From Deltaproteobacteria bacterium (GTDB lineage Bacteria > Desulfobacterota > BSN033 > UBA1163): DNA of 8,032 nt. The notes under the pieces were generated by a model, which saw only the letters and a list, made by a program, of their open reading frames with translations, was not told the origin of the DNA and did not search any database. The position numbers and the translations under genes were made by a program. The DNA is taken from NCBI GenBank assembly GCA_016875155.1, contig VGSD01000112.1, forward strand, positions 1 to 8,032, in the 5' to 3' direction. Shown in pieces: positions 1 through 6,442 of the stretch (within the stretch, counting starts at the first letter, position 1; each line of letters starts with the position of its first letter).

Positions 1-107
1 AATACTTTCGTGATGGCTGAGGTTAGCGTCGTCTTCCCATGATCCACATGCCCAATCGTCCCAATGTTCACATGCGGCTTCGTCCTCTCAAATTTCGGCT
101 TCGACAT
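1..107 (-). CDS. tuf: Elongation factor Tu, N-terminal fragment (runs off left edge)
   Basis: EF-Tu is the GTPase that delivers aminoacyl-tRNA to the ribosome in the cytoplasm. Only the first 35 codons are inside the window. The translation begins [20 protein letters not shown] and contains the P-loop GHVDHGKT at residues 19-26, which is diagnostic of EF-Tu. The ATG at 107-105 is supported by a strong ribosome binding site 8 bases upstream. The gene is the last visible member of a minus-strand operon, following tRNA-Thr, tRNA-Gly and tRNA-Tyr, the same order as tyrU-glyT-thrT-tufB in E. coli. The rest of the gene lies beyond the left edge, so completeness cannot be judged. Confidence 0.97.
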   Translation of the reverse strand, partial: MSKPKFERTKPHVNIGTIGHVDHGKTTLTSAITKV

Positions 108-115
108 GGCTTAAT

Positions 116-123
116 CCCTCCTT
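116..123 (-). promoter_or_regulatory. Ribosome binding site of tuf
   Basis: The minus strand reads AAGGAGGG, a near-perfect Shine-Dalgarno sequence, with 8 bases between it and the tuf ATG at 107. It fixes the EF-Tu start and fits the high expression expected of this gene. Confidence 0.85.
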
Positions 124-157
124 GTCTTAAAAAATGGTTTATTGTTTTCACTCCCTC

Positions 158-233
<76 letters not shown>

Positions 234-247
234 AAAACCAAAGAAAA

Positions 248-271
248 ACCTGTCAAAGAACAGAGACAGGT
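248..271 (-). other. Hairpin with short U-tract between tRNA-Gly and tRNA-Thr
   Basis: In the transcribed direction, ACCTGTC (271-265) is a perfect 7-bp inverted repeat with GACAGGT (254-248), with a 10-nt loop, followed directly by TTTTCTTT. It resembles a weak intrinsic terminator or a processing/attenuation hairpin inside the tRNA-tuf operon. The U-tract is interrupted and the stem is short, so full termination is unlikely. The spacer 272-313 is AT-rich with no other recognisable element. Confidence 0.4.
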
Positions 272-313
272 CTCGGATATATTTATAAAATTAACAATAT
301 TGATTGTATACTT

Positions 314-389
<76 letters not shown>

Positions 390-474
390 CTTGTCAAGAG
401 ACTGAACTTGTCTAAAAGTGATATATTCAACAAATGATTTCATGATAGCCGTTTCTTAATTTACAAAAAAAGAA

Positions 475-831
475 CGCCGAACCTGATTCCCCTCCTTACG
501 TCGGGGAAAGGTTCTCATCCTCTTAGGATACGCTCCTGCCCAAATAAAAATTGGTGGAGAGGGGAGGATGTGCTCGATCGCTTCGCTCTCTCCGCCTCCC
601 TCTGGTCGCCGAACCTGATTCCCCTCCTTACGTCGGGGAAAGGTTCTCATCCTCTAGGATACGCTCCTGCCCAAATAAAAATTGGTGGAGAGGGGAGGAT
701 GTGCTCGATCGCTTCGCTCTCTCCGCCTCCCTCTGGTCGCCGAACCTGATTCCCCTCCTTACGTCGGGGAAAGGTTCTCATCCTCTAGGATACGCTCCTG
801 CCCAAATAAAAATTGGTGGAGAGGGGAGGAT
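475..831 (-). repeat. Tandem array of 131/132-bp units, each carrying the 3' end of tRNA-Tyr
   Basis: Three units are seen: 475-606 (132 bp), 607-737 (131 bp) and 738-831 (94 bp, partial). By eye they are identical except for one extra T near 522 in the first. The 18 bases 814-831 are the 3' end of the functional tRNA-Tyr including CCA; the same 18 bases recur at 683-700 and 552-569 without a tRNA body. Each unit also has an inverted repeat (479-514, 611-646, 742-777): GAACCT and TTCCCC pair with GGGGAA and AGGTTC around a 10-nt loop with a 2-nt bulge. A purine-rich stretch in each unit could pair with the tRNA-end copy. Read with the operon, the array directly follows tRNA-Tyr and precedes tRNA-Gly. 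The design resembles the 178-bp repeats with tRNA-end copies behind E. coli tyrT. Open frames across the array look spurious. The spacer 390-474 beside it shows no recognisable element. Confidence 0.95.
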
Positions 832-898
832 TCGAACCTCCGAAGGCATCGCCAACAGATTTACAGTCTGTCCCCTTTGGCCGCTCGGGAACCTCTCC
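814..898 (-). tRNA. tRNA-Tyr (anticodon GUA)
   Basis: This is an 85-nt class II tRNA with a long variable arm and encoded CCA. The 5' strand GGAGAGG pairs with CCTCTCC before ACCA. The anticodon stem ACAGA/TCTGT encloses CTGTAAA, giving GTA, specific for tyrosine (UAU/UAC). The long variable arm (GGCGATGCCTTC) and the D-arm beginning TTCCCGAGCGGCC are typical of bacterial tRNA-Tyr. It is the first gene after the probable promoter and the equivalent of tyrU. Its last 18 bases are reused twice in the downstream repeat array. The upstream tRNA-Thr (thrU) that starts the E. coli operon is absent here. Confidence 0.97.
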
Positions 899-1011
899 AA
901 ATCGAGATTGTCATTTTGGGATTGAGCAAATTCCTCCCGGCAAAGAATAAGACTGGGAAATCAATGACTTACACAAGTGGAACAATGATCAACAAGAATT
1001 TGAACTTTATA

Positions 1012-1040
1012 TACTTAACAAAAAATTATCCCCTTGTCAA
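1012..1040 (-). promoter_or_regulatory. Probable sigma70 promoter of the tRNA-tuf operon
   Basis: On the minus strand a perfect -35 box TTGACA (1040-1035) is followed after 17 bases by TAAGTA (1017-1012), inside the AT-rich run TAAGTATATAAAG that offers several imperfect -10 options. Transcription would start near 1005, about 105 bases before tRNA-Tyr. The -35 is convincing; the exact -10 is not. The rest of 899-1075 shows no gene. A terminator for the preceding lysR-type gene is not evident; only a weak A/T-only palindrome lies near 1043-1056. Confidence 0.5.
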
Positions 1041-1075
1041 GAGTTTTTTTTAAAAAACCGCTCATTTTCCATATC

Positions 1076-1993
1076 TTACGCAATCCATTCCTTTCCCCTA
1101 TCTGCAATGTAATGGGCGAAGGTTTTTACCACAGGATTGGCCCTTTCTTCTTTCAGGAAAAGTAGGGCAACATGGAGAAAAATCTTCTCCTTCAATGGAA
1201 CCATTTTGATCAACCCCCTCCTTTCCTCCTCCGCAGCAATCCTTTTGACTAAAATGGAGATCCCCTTCCCTTCTGAAACCCATTGTTTGATAAATTCTGA
1301 ACTACCCGCTTCAATAAGGAGGGGAGGATGAACTCCCATCTCGTGGAAGGCTTGAAGAACCACCTTCCTTGTCGTCGAGCCTTTTGCCCGGATGATGAAA
1401 GGAAAGTTTCTGATCGCTTTAAGAGAAACCTCTTTTCTATCGGCGAGTGGATGTGAAGGAGAAACGATCAAAACAAGTTCTTCCTGAAGAAAAGGAGTGG
1501 ATTGAAACCTGGGGGGCGCCTTGGTTATTCCGATAAGCGCAATATCATTACGATGAGCTGCAAGGCTCTTTTGGACCTCTTCAGAATTTCCAACATCAAG
1601 GGCAATTTTGACAGAGGGATAAGCATTCTGGAACCCTGAAAGAAGTCCGGGCATTAGGCATTTGGAGTAGGATTCGGTCGTCCCGATCCTTAAAAAACCT
1701 CCTTGACCCCCATGAAGTTTTTCCAAAAGGTTTTCAATCTCCCCGAGGTGACGAGAAATTTTATGAGCATATCTAAAAAGAATGTTACCTGCATCGGTCA
1801 GCTTAAATCCGCCCCGGCCTCTCTGGATGAGCCCCCATCCGACCTTATTCTCCAACCCTTGAATATGCTTGGTCACAGCGGGTTGGGAGATAAACAGGAC
1901 TTCCGCAGCTCTCGAAAAACTCTTCTGCCTCACCACTTCATGGAAGACGAGCAGAGAATTGATGGAATCGTGTAGAGGGCTTCGCTTTTTCAT
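1076..1993 (-). CDS. LysR-family transcriptional regulator, probable regulator of the divergent UbiD operon
   Basis: The 305-aa protein has the usual LysR-type length. Residues 13-70 form the winged helix-turn-helix: the helix starting SFSRAAEVLFISQPAVTKHI is the classic AA..L..SQPAVTKHI signature, and the wing ends in FKLTDAG. From about residue 98 a periplasmic-binding-protein-like effector domain follows (FLRIGTTESYSKCLMPGLL, then a second lobe). Such proteins act as cytoplasmic tetramers that bind T-N11-A palindromes and usually respond to a small pathway metabolite. It is divergent from the UbiD operon, with a matching palindrome in the shared promoter region, so control of that operon by an aromatic acid or related intermediate is a fair inference; the ligand is unknown. 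The ATG at 1993 has no good Shine-Dalgarno and lies only a few codons after an in-frame stop, so translation may be weak. Confidence 0.92.
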   Translation of the reverse strand: MKKRSPLHDSINSLLVFHEVVRQKSFSRAAEVLFISQPAVTKHIQGLENKVGWGLIQRGRGGFKLTDAGNILFRYAHKISRHLGEIENLLEKLHGGQGGFLRIGTTESYSKCLMPGLLSGFQNAYPSVKIALDVGNSEEVQKSLAAHRNDIALIGITKAPPRFQSTPFLQEELVLIVSPSHPLADRKEVSLKAIRNFPFIIRAKGSTTRKVVLQAFHEMGVHPPLLIEAGSSEFIKQWVSEGKGISILVKRIAAEEERRGLIKMVPLKEKIFLHVALLFLKEERANPVVKTFAHYIADRGKEWIA

Positions 1994-2000
1994 CGCTTTA

Positions 2001-2013
2001 TAACCTAAAGTTA
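2001..2013. promoter_or_regulatory. LysR-type operator, T-N11-A palindrome
   Basis: The sequence TAACCTAAAGTTA has the T-N11-A form of LysR-type boxes; with one flanking base each side, ATAAC and GTTAT form perfect 5-bp arms. Its centre is about 64 bp upstream of the predicted start of the UbiD operon, the usual position of the LysR recognition site. It also overlaps the predicted start of the lysR transcript, which suits autorepression. This is inferred from sequence and position only. Confidence 0.6.
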
Positions 2014-2042
2014 TTTAAACATAAAAACAAATGAATTGACAA
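2014..2042 (-). promoter_or_regulatory. Possible promoter of the LysR-type gene
   Basis: On the minus strand TTGTCA (2042-2037) and TTTAAA (2019-2014) are 17 bases apart. The -35 overlaps the -35 of the forward promoter, giving back-to-back overlapping promoters. Predicted initiation near 2007 leaves a leader of about 14 bases with no clear ribosome binding site. The -10 is only a partial match. Confidence 0.4.
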
Positions 2043-2064
2043 GAGGCGGGATTAAAAAGATAAT
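2036..2064 (+). promoter_or_regulatory. Sigma70 promoter of the UbiD operon
   Basis: A perfect -35 TTGACA (2036-2041) is followed by a 17-bp spacer and GATAAT (2059-2064), one mismatch from consensus. Transcription should start near 2071, about 29 bases ahead of the first ATG. A Shine-Dalgarno AAGGAGGAG lies at 2088-2096. The match is strong for a promoter thought to be activator-controlled. Confidence 0.75.
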
Positions 2065-2099
2065 GCCATTAAACTGACCACTCTGAAAAGGAGGAGAAG

Positions 2100-3512
2100 A
2101 TGGACCTCAGAGATTTCATAAATAAATGCGAGAAAGAAGGAGAGTTGAAACGAATTAAAGCAGAAGTCGATTGGGATCTTGAGATTTCTCATATTGCCAA
2201 GTTCGTTGAAGAAAAAAGCGGTCCGGCTCTCCTCTTTGAAAACATAAAAGGGTACAAGAGTCCGGTTCTGACTGGTGCCTTTGGTACAACCAAGAGGTTG
2301 GCCATCATCCTTGGAAAGAGCTCAGGCTTCTCCATGGTCGAACTCACAAAGGAGTGGGTCAATACCGCGGTTAAAGAGGTCATTCGGGCCAAGGAACAGA
2401 AAGACGGTCCCATCTTCGAGAATATCCTTGAGGGGAATAAAGTGGATACATTCGCTTTCCCCTCGCCCAAGTTTTATGAACTGGATGGAGGCCGATACTT
2501 TGGTACGGCTGTATTTATGGTATTACAGGATCTGGAGACAGGCGACATCAATCTTGGCACATATCGCATGGGCATCCTCGATGATAAAACTGTTGGTGTT
2601 CAGATCCTCAAGGGGAAAAAGGGCGATCGCATCATGAAGAAGTATGGGAAAGCAGGCAAGAAGATGCCCGCCTGCGCGATTATAGGCGGTGACCCCCTCC
2701 ATATCTTTGCAAGCGCTGCAACAGTTAAAGCCAAGAGCGGGTACGATGTGGTCAGCTCATTGCGCGGAGAACCTGTTGAAATCGTCAAAGCCCCATTGAC
2801 CGGCCTTCCCATCCCTGCGTCTGCCGAGATCGTCCTCGAAGGGGAAGTCGATCCCCAGAATCTGAGAAATGAGGGGCCCTTCGGTGAATATACGGGCTAC
2901 TATACCGAGGAACTGATCAAACCGATTCCCAAACCAGCCCTTGAAGTAAAACGCATTTACCACCGGAATAACCCGATCCTTTGGGAGACCAGCGTGGGCA
3001 GGCCGGTGGGGGACCAGCATATCCTCTATGCCTTTACGCGAAACGCAAGCCTCTGGACGGATCTGGTCAAGATGGAGATCCCGGGCATCAAGTCGGTCTA
3101 TACCCTACCGGAAGCCTCCGGACGATTCATCGTGGTCGTCTCCGTAGAGCAGATGTATCCGGGACATGCCGACCAGATCGGAGCGGCTGTCATTGCCAGC
3201 AATACAGGGATGTATGGAATCAAAATGGTCATCATTGTTGATGACGATATTAATGCAGACGATCTTCCGAGGGTGTGGTGGGCGCTTGGCACGAGATACA
3301 ATCCTGCCCGAGGGACCCAAATGATCAATCGGGGCAGGTCAACTCCGCTCGATCCATCATTAGGCCCAGAAGATAATAAGTTTATCACCTCTCGTATCAT
3401 CATGGATGCAACCCTACCTTTTGAATGGAAAGTCAAACCCACTGAGATTAAACTCTCTGAGAGTATGTTGACCAAGGTGAAATCCAGGTGGAGCGAGTAC
3501 GGACTTGACTAA
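2100..3512 (+). CDS. UbiD-family (de)carboxylase, phenylphosphate carboxylase beta/alpha-like large subunit (UbiD-like 1)
   Basis: UbiD enzymes use prenylated FMN to decarboxylate or carboxylate aromatic and unsaturated acids in the cytoplasm. The 470-aa length fits the family (about 450-500). Recognisable elements are the N-terminal segment to about residue 110, the cofactor motif NLGTYR at 151-156 (Asn151, Arg156), the conserved PASAEIVLEG segment with Glu243 as the expected metal ligand, the catalytic EGPFGEYTGYY with Glu258 and Glu263 equivalent to the Glu pair of Fdc1/UbiD, and a C-terminal IIMDAT motif. No His is found in the 25 residues after Arg156, where E. coli UbiD has a metal-ligand His. 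Start: ATG with AAGGAGGAG just upstream. It is the first gene of the operon, 17 bp ahead of a HAD gene. Together with UbiD-like 2, the 85-aa protein and the HAD proteins it resembles the Ppc complex. By size it is nearer the 53-kDa beta subunit, but the assignment is tentative and another arene or phenol-type substrate is possible. Confidence 0.9.
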   Translation: MDLRDFINKCEKEGELKRIKAEVDWDLEISHIAKFVEEKSGPALLFENIKGYKSPVLTGAFGTTKRLAIILGKSSGFSMVELTKEWVNTAVKEVIRAKEQKDGPIFENILEGNKVDTFAFPSPKFYELDGGRYFGTAVFMVLQDLETGDINLGTYRMGILDDKTVGVQILKGKKGDRIMKKYGKAGKKMPACAIIGGDPLHIFASAATVKAKSGYDVVSSLRGEPVEIVKAPLTGLPIPASAEIVLEGEVDPQNLRNEGPFGEYTGYYTEELIKPIPKPALEVKRIYHRNNPILWETSVGRPVGDQHILYAFTRNASLWTDLVKMEIPGIKSVYTLPEASGRFIVVVSVEQMYPGHADQIGAAVIASNTGMYGIKMVIIVDDDINADDLPRVWWALGTRYNPARGTQMINRGRSTPLDPSLGPEDNKFITSRIIMDATLPFEWKVKPTEIKLSESMLTKVKSRWSEYGLD

Positions 3513-3529
3513 GAAGGAAGGAGAAAGCC

Positions 3530-4087
3530 ATGGCTTTTGAGAAAAATCTTGAGAAGGCAAAAGAAAAGGCAAAAAAGGTAAAACTTTTTGTTCACGATGT
3601 GCATGGCGTACTCACACCGGACACCTTCTTCTGTGATATCGAAGGAAAACGAAGGTACGCCTTCTGGCATATGGATGGGTTTGGTGATCTCTCTCTCACC
3701 GCAAATGGGATTCAGATTGCCTTTCTCGATTCGACCTCCATTGATGAGGAAGGTCTGTTTCGCGCCAGGGAACTGAAGCTTGATAAATTTTATTATCGCG
3801 TCAGAGATAAAGTGGCCAAACTTGAAGAACTGAAGAAGGAGTTGAACATCGGCGATGAGAACGTCGGCTATATCGGGTGTGAAGTGACCGATCTTGAAGC
3901 CATGAAACGAGTAGGGTTTGCCGTGGCAACAGCCGATGCCGTAGATGAGGTGAAGGAAAGGGCAGATTACATCACCCTTGCCCCTGGAGGAAAGGGCCCC
4001 ATCAGGGAAACCTGCGAATTTATCCTCCGAGCCTTAGGGAAATGGGAGGAATGGGTCGAGAAAGTCACTAAGATGGGATACAAGTGA
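3530..4087 (+). CDS. HAD-superfamily KdsC-like protein with degenerate active site, Ppc delta-like subunit 1
   Basis: The 185-aa protein has the short KdsC-type HAD fold without a cap domain. Motif I reads HDVHGVLT with nucleophile Asp23, but the second Asp of DxD is His25. The motif II Thr of KdsC (TGR) is replaced by Asp in AFLDSTS. The motif III Lys is retained in RDKVAKLEEL. Motif IV reads YIGCEVTD instead of GDDxxD, losing its first acidic residue. Known phenylphosphate carboxylase has an 18-kDa delta subunit of the phosphatase family needed to use phenylphosphate, and the placement between two UbiD genes fits that role. With three motif changes this copy is probably not a normal phosphatase; a structural or phosphate-binding role is inferred. 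It is a paralogue of the next gene. A Shine-Dalgarno AAGGAG lies 6 bases before the ATG. Confidence 0.85.
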   Translation: MAFEKNLEKAKEKAKKVKLFVHDVHGVLTPDTFFCDIEGKRRYAFWHMDGFGDLSLTANGIQIAFLDSTSIDEEGLFRARELKLDKFYYRVRDKVAKLEELKKELNIGDENVGYIGCEVTDLEAMKRVGFAVATADAVDEVKERADYITLAPGGKGPIRETCEFILRALGKWEEWVEKVTKMGYK

Positions 4088-4136
4088 AAAAAGACTAAGG
4101 TTCGGAATGCCTAAAGTGACTAAAGTTTAAAACGAT

Positions 4137-4141
4137 GGAGG
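4137..4141 (+). promoter_or_regulatory. Ribosome binding site that decides the start of HAD-like 2
   Basis: GGAGG lies 5 bases before the ATG at 4147 and inside the extra codons that an upstream in-frame ATG at 4135 would add. The 4135 ATG has only an A/T-rich sequence ahead of it, so 4147 is the likelier start. Confidence 0.7.
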
Positions 4142-4146
4142 AAAAC

Positions 4147-4689
4147 ATGGGGAGTAAAGAGGCAGCTATTGAAAAAGCCAAAAAAGTGAAATTCGTTATC
4201 CTCGATATTCACGGAATCTTGACTGACAACACCCTCTATTATACGGATGACGGGAAAAAATCTGAATGCTTCTCACTGCGGGACCGTCTGGGGTGTATTG
4301 CCCTTCGGGAAGGAGGCATTGAGGTTGCCTTCCTGACCAGTAAAATCTCAAGGGCGGATGAACAGGTCGGCCAGATCTATGGCATCCCTCCTGAAAAGCT
4401 CTGGGGAACCTCCGCCAAGGTCGGAAAACTCGATGAGTTTGAGAAAGAGTCCGGGCTGAAAGATGAGGACTTCTGTTATGTGGGGGATGAGATGATTGAC
4501 CTAGGCGTCATGAAAAGAGTGGGGTTTTCTGCAGCGCCGTCCGATGGAGCGGTCGAAGCTAAAGAAGTGGCCGATTATATCACGCTTGTCGGAGGCGGTA
4601 AGGGAGTGGTCAGAGAAGTGGCTGAATTCATTCTGAGGTCTCAAGAAAAGTGGGAATCGGTGATTCAAAAGATGACGGAGGGAAAATAA
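4147..4689 (+). CDS. HAD-superfamily KdsC-like phosphatase homologue, Ppc delta-like subunit 2
   Basis: With the ATG at 4147 the protein has 180 aa (184 from the alternative ATG at 4135). It is clearly similar to the preceding gene and to KdsC-type phosphatases. Motif I is LDIHGILTD with Asp20 present but His22 where the family has the second Asp. Motif II Thr is kept (AFLTSKIS), motif III Lys is kept (GTSAKVGKLDEF), and motif IV is intact as YVGDEMID. The C-terminal GGGKGVVREVAEFIL matches the KdsC pattern GGRGAVREVCDLLL. This copy therefore has a nearly complete metal and phosphate site and is the better candidate for a catalytic delta subunit acting on an aryl phosphate such as phenylphosphate. 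It follows its paralogue after 59 bp and precedes the second UbiD gene by 22 bp. True catalytic activity with the Asp-to-His change is uncertain. Confidence 0.86.
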   Translation: MGSKEAAIEKAKKVKFVILDIHGILTDNTLYYTDDGKKSECFSLRDRLGCIALREGGIEVAFLTSKISRADEQVGQIYGIPPEKLWGTSAKVGKLDEFEKESGLKDEDFCYVGDEMIDLGVMKRVGFSAAPSDGAVEAKEVADYITLVGGGKGVVREVAEFILRSQEKWESVIQKMTEGK

Positions 4690-4711
4690 ATCATTAAGGA
4701 GGATCGAGAGA

Positions 4712-6157
4712 ATGTCATACAAATTTTATAAAGATAACCGTGAATTTATCAAAGCACTTGAGGCCAACAATGATCTCGTCACCATTGAGCAGGAAGTGGA
4801 TTGGGATCTTGAGATGGGCGCTATTGTGAGGAGGGTCTGCGAGAAAAAATCGGCTTCTCCGTATTTTAAAAGGATCAAAGACTATCCTGGATTTGAAGCT
4901 CTGGGGGCCCCTTTGGCAACTTATAAAAGGCTGGCCATTGCCATGGGCATGAATCCGGATGCCTCGGTGCCTGAGATTTCCGACGAATATGTAAAAAGGA
5001 CGACCGGTGAACCTGTGAAGCCCGCCGTTGTAGACAGGAAGAAAGCCCCATGCAAAGAGAATGTCTGGATGGGAAAGGACGCAGATCTATTTAAACTCCC
5101 CGGCCCGATGGTTCATGATGGTGATGGCGGCAGGTATCTCGCAACCTGGCACTTCGTCCTCTCAAAAGACCCTGAAACCCAGGCAATCAACTGGGGTATG
5201 TATCGCCAGATGGTTTTCGACGAAAAGACCATGGTCGGCCCGGTCCTTCCTTTCTCGGATATGGGAAAGATGTTCTATGGAAAATACGTCCCGAAAAATA
5301 AACCAATGCCTTTTGCAACGGTGATCGGTTGCGATCCATTGGCAGGTGTTGCCGCCTGTGCGCCCTCACCCATCCCCGAAGATGAATTCACCGGCATGTT
5401 GATGGGCGCTCCTGTGGAGCTGGTGAAGTGTGAAACCAACGATCTCTATGTGCCGGCCCACGCTGAAATCATTATTGAGGGTGAAGTGATCCCAGGCATC
5501 CAGATTGACGAAGCCCCGTTTGGCGAATACACGGGTTACCGAACTTCCCCAAGAGAACCTAGAACCGTTTACCGAATCAGCGCCATCACCTTCCGCAATA
5601 ACCCGATTGTCACGGTCTCCAACATGGGGGTTCCGACGGATGAGGGCCAGCTTCTCCGGTCCTTCTCCCTTGGCTTGGAGATGCGAAAACTGCTGGAGAG
5701 TCAGGGCATTCCGATCACCGGAGTCTTTATGTGGCCTGAGTCAACCCATCATCTCGTCGTGGTTGGGGTGAAACCTGCTTACAGCGGTATTGCAAGCCAG
5801 GTTGCCAATCTCGTCTTCGGAAGCAAATTGAGCCCATGGTTCACCATGGTGGTGGTTGTCGACAATGAGACCGATATTTATAACAAAGATGAGGTCATTC
5901 ATGCCCTCTGCACCAAATGTCATCCCATTCGTGGGATTCGTAAATATGAACAGGCACCCGGAACCCCTCTCTATCCATTTGCCGATCCAGATGACCGGAA
6001 ATGGAGTCGCGGGTCTCAGGTGCTCTTCGACTGCACCTTCCCGCTCGACTGGCCCAAGTCGGATATCCCCATCAAGGTTTCATTTAATAATGTCTATCCA
6101 AAAGAAATCCAGGAGAAGGTTCTTAAGAACTGGAAAACCTACGGATTCAAAGATTGA
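4712..6157 (+). CDS. UbiD-family (de)carboxylase, phenylphosphate carboxylase alpha-like large subunit (UbiD-like 2)
   Basis: The 481-aa protein shares the full UbiD layout with the first UbiD gene: DWDLEMG near residue 31, the cofactor motif NWGMYR (Asn160, Arg165), the PAHAEIIIEG segment with Glu252, and the catalytic EAPFGEYTGYR with Glu267 and Glu272. The C-terminal motif is FDCTFPLDW where most relatives have DAT. There is no His in the 25 residues after Arg165. Length is closest to the 54-kDa alpha subunit of phenylphosphate carboxylase. The start is fixed by AAGGAGG at 4696-4702. Its stop lies 11 bp before the small-subunit ATG and overlaps that gene's ribosome binding site, so the two are probably translated in step, as expected for subunits of one complex. 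Substrate is inferred from the neighbourhood, not seen. Confidence 0.9.
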   Translation: MSYKFYKDNREFIKALEANNDLVTIEQEVDWDLEMGAIVRRVCEKKSASPYFKRIKDYPGFEALGAPLATYKRLAIAMGMNPDASVPEISDEYVKRTTGEPVKPAVVDRKKAPCKENVWMGKDADLFKLPGPMVHDGDGGRYLATWHFVLSKDPETQAINWGMYRQMVFDEKTMVGPVLPFSDMGKMFYGKYVPKNKPMPFATVIGCDPLAGVAACAPSPIPEDEFTGMLMGAPVELVKCETNDLYVPAHAEIIIEGEVIPGIQIDEAPFGEYTGYRTSPREPRTVYRISAITFRNNPIVTVSNMGVPTDEGQLLRSFSLGLEMRKLLESQGIPITGVFMWPESTHHLVVVGVKPAYSGIASQVANLVFGSKLSPWFTMVVVVDNETDIYNKDEVIHALCTKCHPIRGIRKYEQAPGTPLYPFADPDDRKWSRGSQVLFDCTFPLDWPKSDIPIKVSFNNVYPKEIQEKVLKNWKTYGFKD

Positions 6158-6162
6158 GGAGG
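6156..6162 (+). promoter_or_regulatory. Ribosome binding site of the small subunit, overlapping the preceding stop
   Basis: GAGGAGG overlaps the last two bases of the UbiD-like 2 stop codon and is 6 bases from the ATG at 6169. It favours this ATG over an in-frame TTG at 6154 and suggests translational coupling. Confidence 0.75.
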
Positions 6163-6168
6163 AAACAG

Positions 6169-6426
6169 ATGGCACAAAAAGTGTATGATACATTCATCTT
6201 GAAAGATCTTTCAGCGGTTCCCGAGGATCAGGAAATGGAGCTCATTATTCGCGATCTCTCCCCTGAGGACCGAAGATACAAATACCGCAGCGCCTATGTC
6301 CTTGCCAAGGTTTCGAAGTCCGAGTCGAAATATCCGGACCGCCTCTGGGTTCGTCTGGGAAGAGGCCAGCTCCAGGAGAAACCCTGGTCCATCCAGATCG
6401 CAAAAGAAGTGAATAAGTTTGCCTAA
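6169..6426 (+). CDS. Small protein, candidate gamma subunit of a phenylphosphate carboxylase-like complex
   Basis: The 85-aa soluble protein (about 10 kDa) begins MAQKVYDTFILKDLSAVPED and is rich in charged residues, with an R-D-L-S-P-E-D-R-R-Y-K-Y stretch near residue 30 and RLWVRLGRGQ near residue 63. It has no signal peptide, membrane segment, Cys cluster or motif that I recognise. The phenylphosphate carboxylase of Thauera aromatica has a 10-kDa gamma subunit that forms the core enzyme with the two UbiD subunits, and this gene directly follows UbiD-like 2, so that role is the leading inference from size and position. The start follows from the strong GAGGAGG sequence. I have not confirmed homology to PpcC by alignment. 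Confidence 0.75.
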   Translation: MAQKVYDTFILKDLSAVPEDQEMELIIRDLSPEDRRYKYRSAYVLAKVSKSESKYPDRLWVRLGRGQLQEKPWSIQIAKEVNKFA

Positions 6427-6442
6427 TCCTTCGAGATCACCT

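Noticed and set aside
392..397. TTGACA on the minus strand just before tRNA-Gly as a separate promoter
   Set aside because: Any -10 at normal spacing would fall inside the tRNA body and does not resemble the consensus (TTGGTA).
456..650. Open frame on the minus strand across the repeats encoding an Arg-rich 64-aa peptide with a duplicated MRTFPRRKEGNQVRR block
   Set aside because: It arises from the repeat unit and its hairpin. There is no properly spaced ribosome binding site (GAGG is only about 2 bases before the ATG). The unit length of 131 does not keep frame in general; only the extra T in one copy does. The analogy with the E. coli tpr peptide is too thin.
475..831. CRISPR array
   Set aside because: The units are contiguous 131-bp tandem copies without unique spacers, and no cas genes are present.
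551..1053. Two plus-strand frames with long near-identical N-termini (MVERGGCARSLRSL...)
   Set aside because: They are antisense to the repeat array and tRNA-Tyr; translated tRNA antisense gives the familiar spurious GEGRIRTSE-like text.
1043..1056. A/T-rich palindrome as terminator of the LysR-type gene
   Set aside because: The stem is almost entirely A-T pairs with essentially no loop, so it is not a credible intrinsic terminator.
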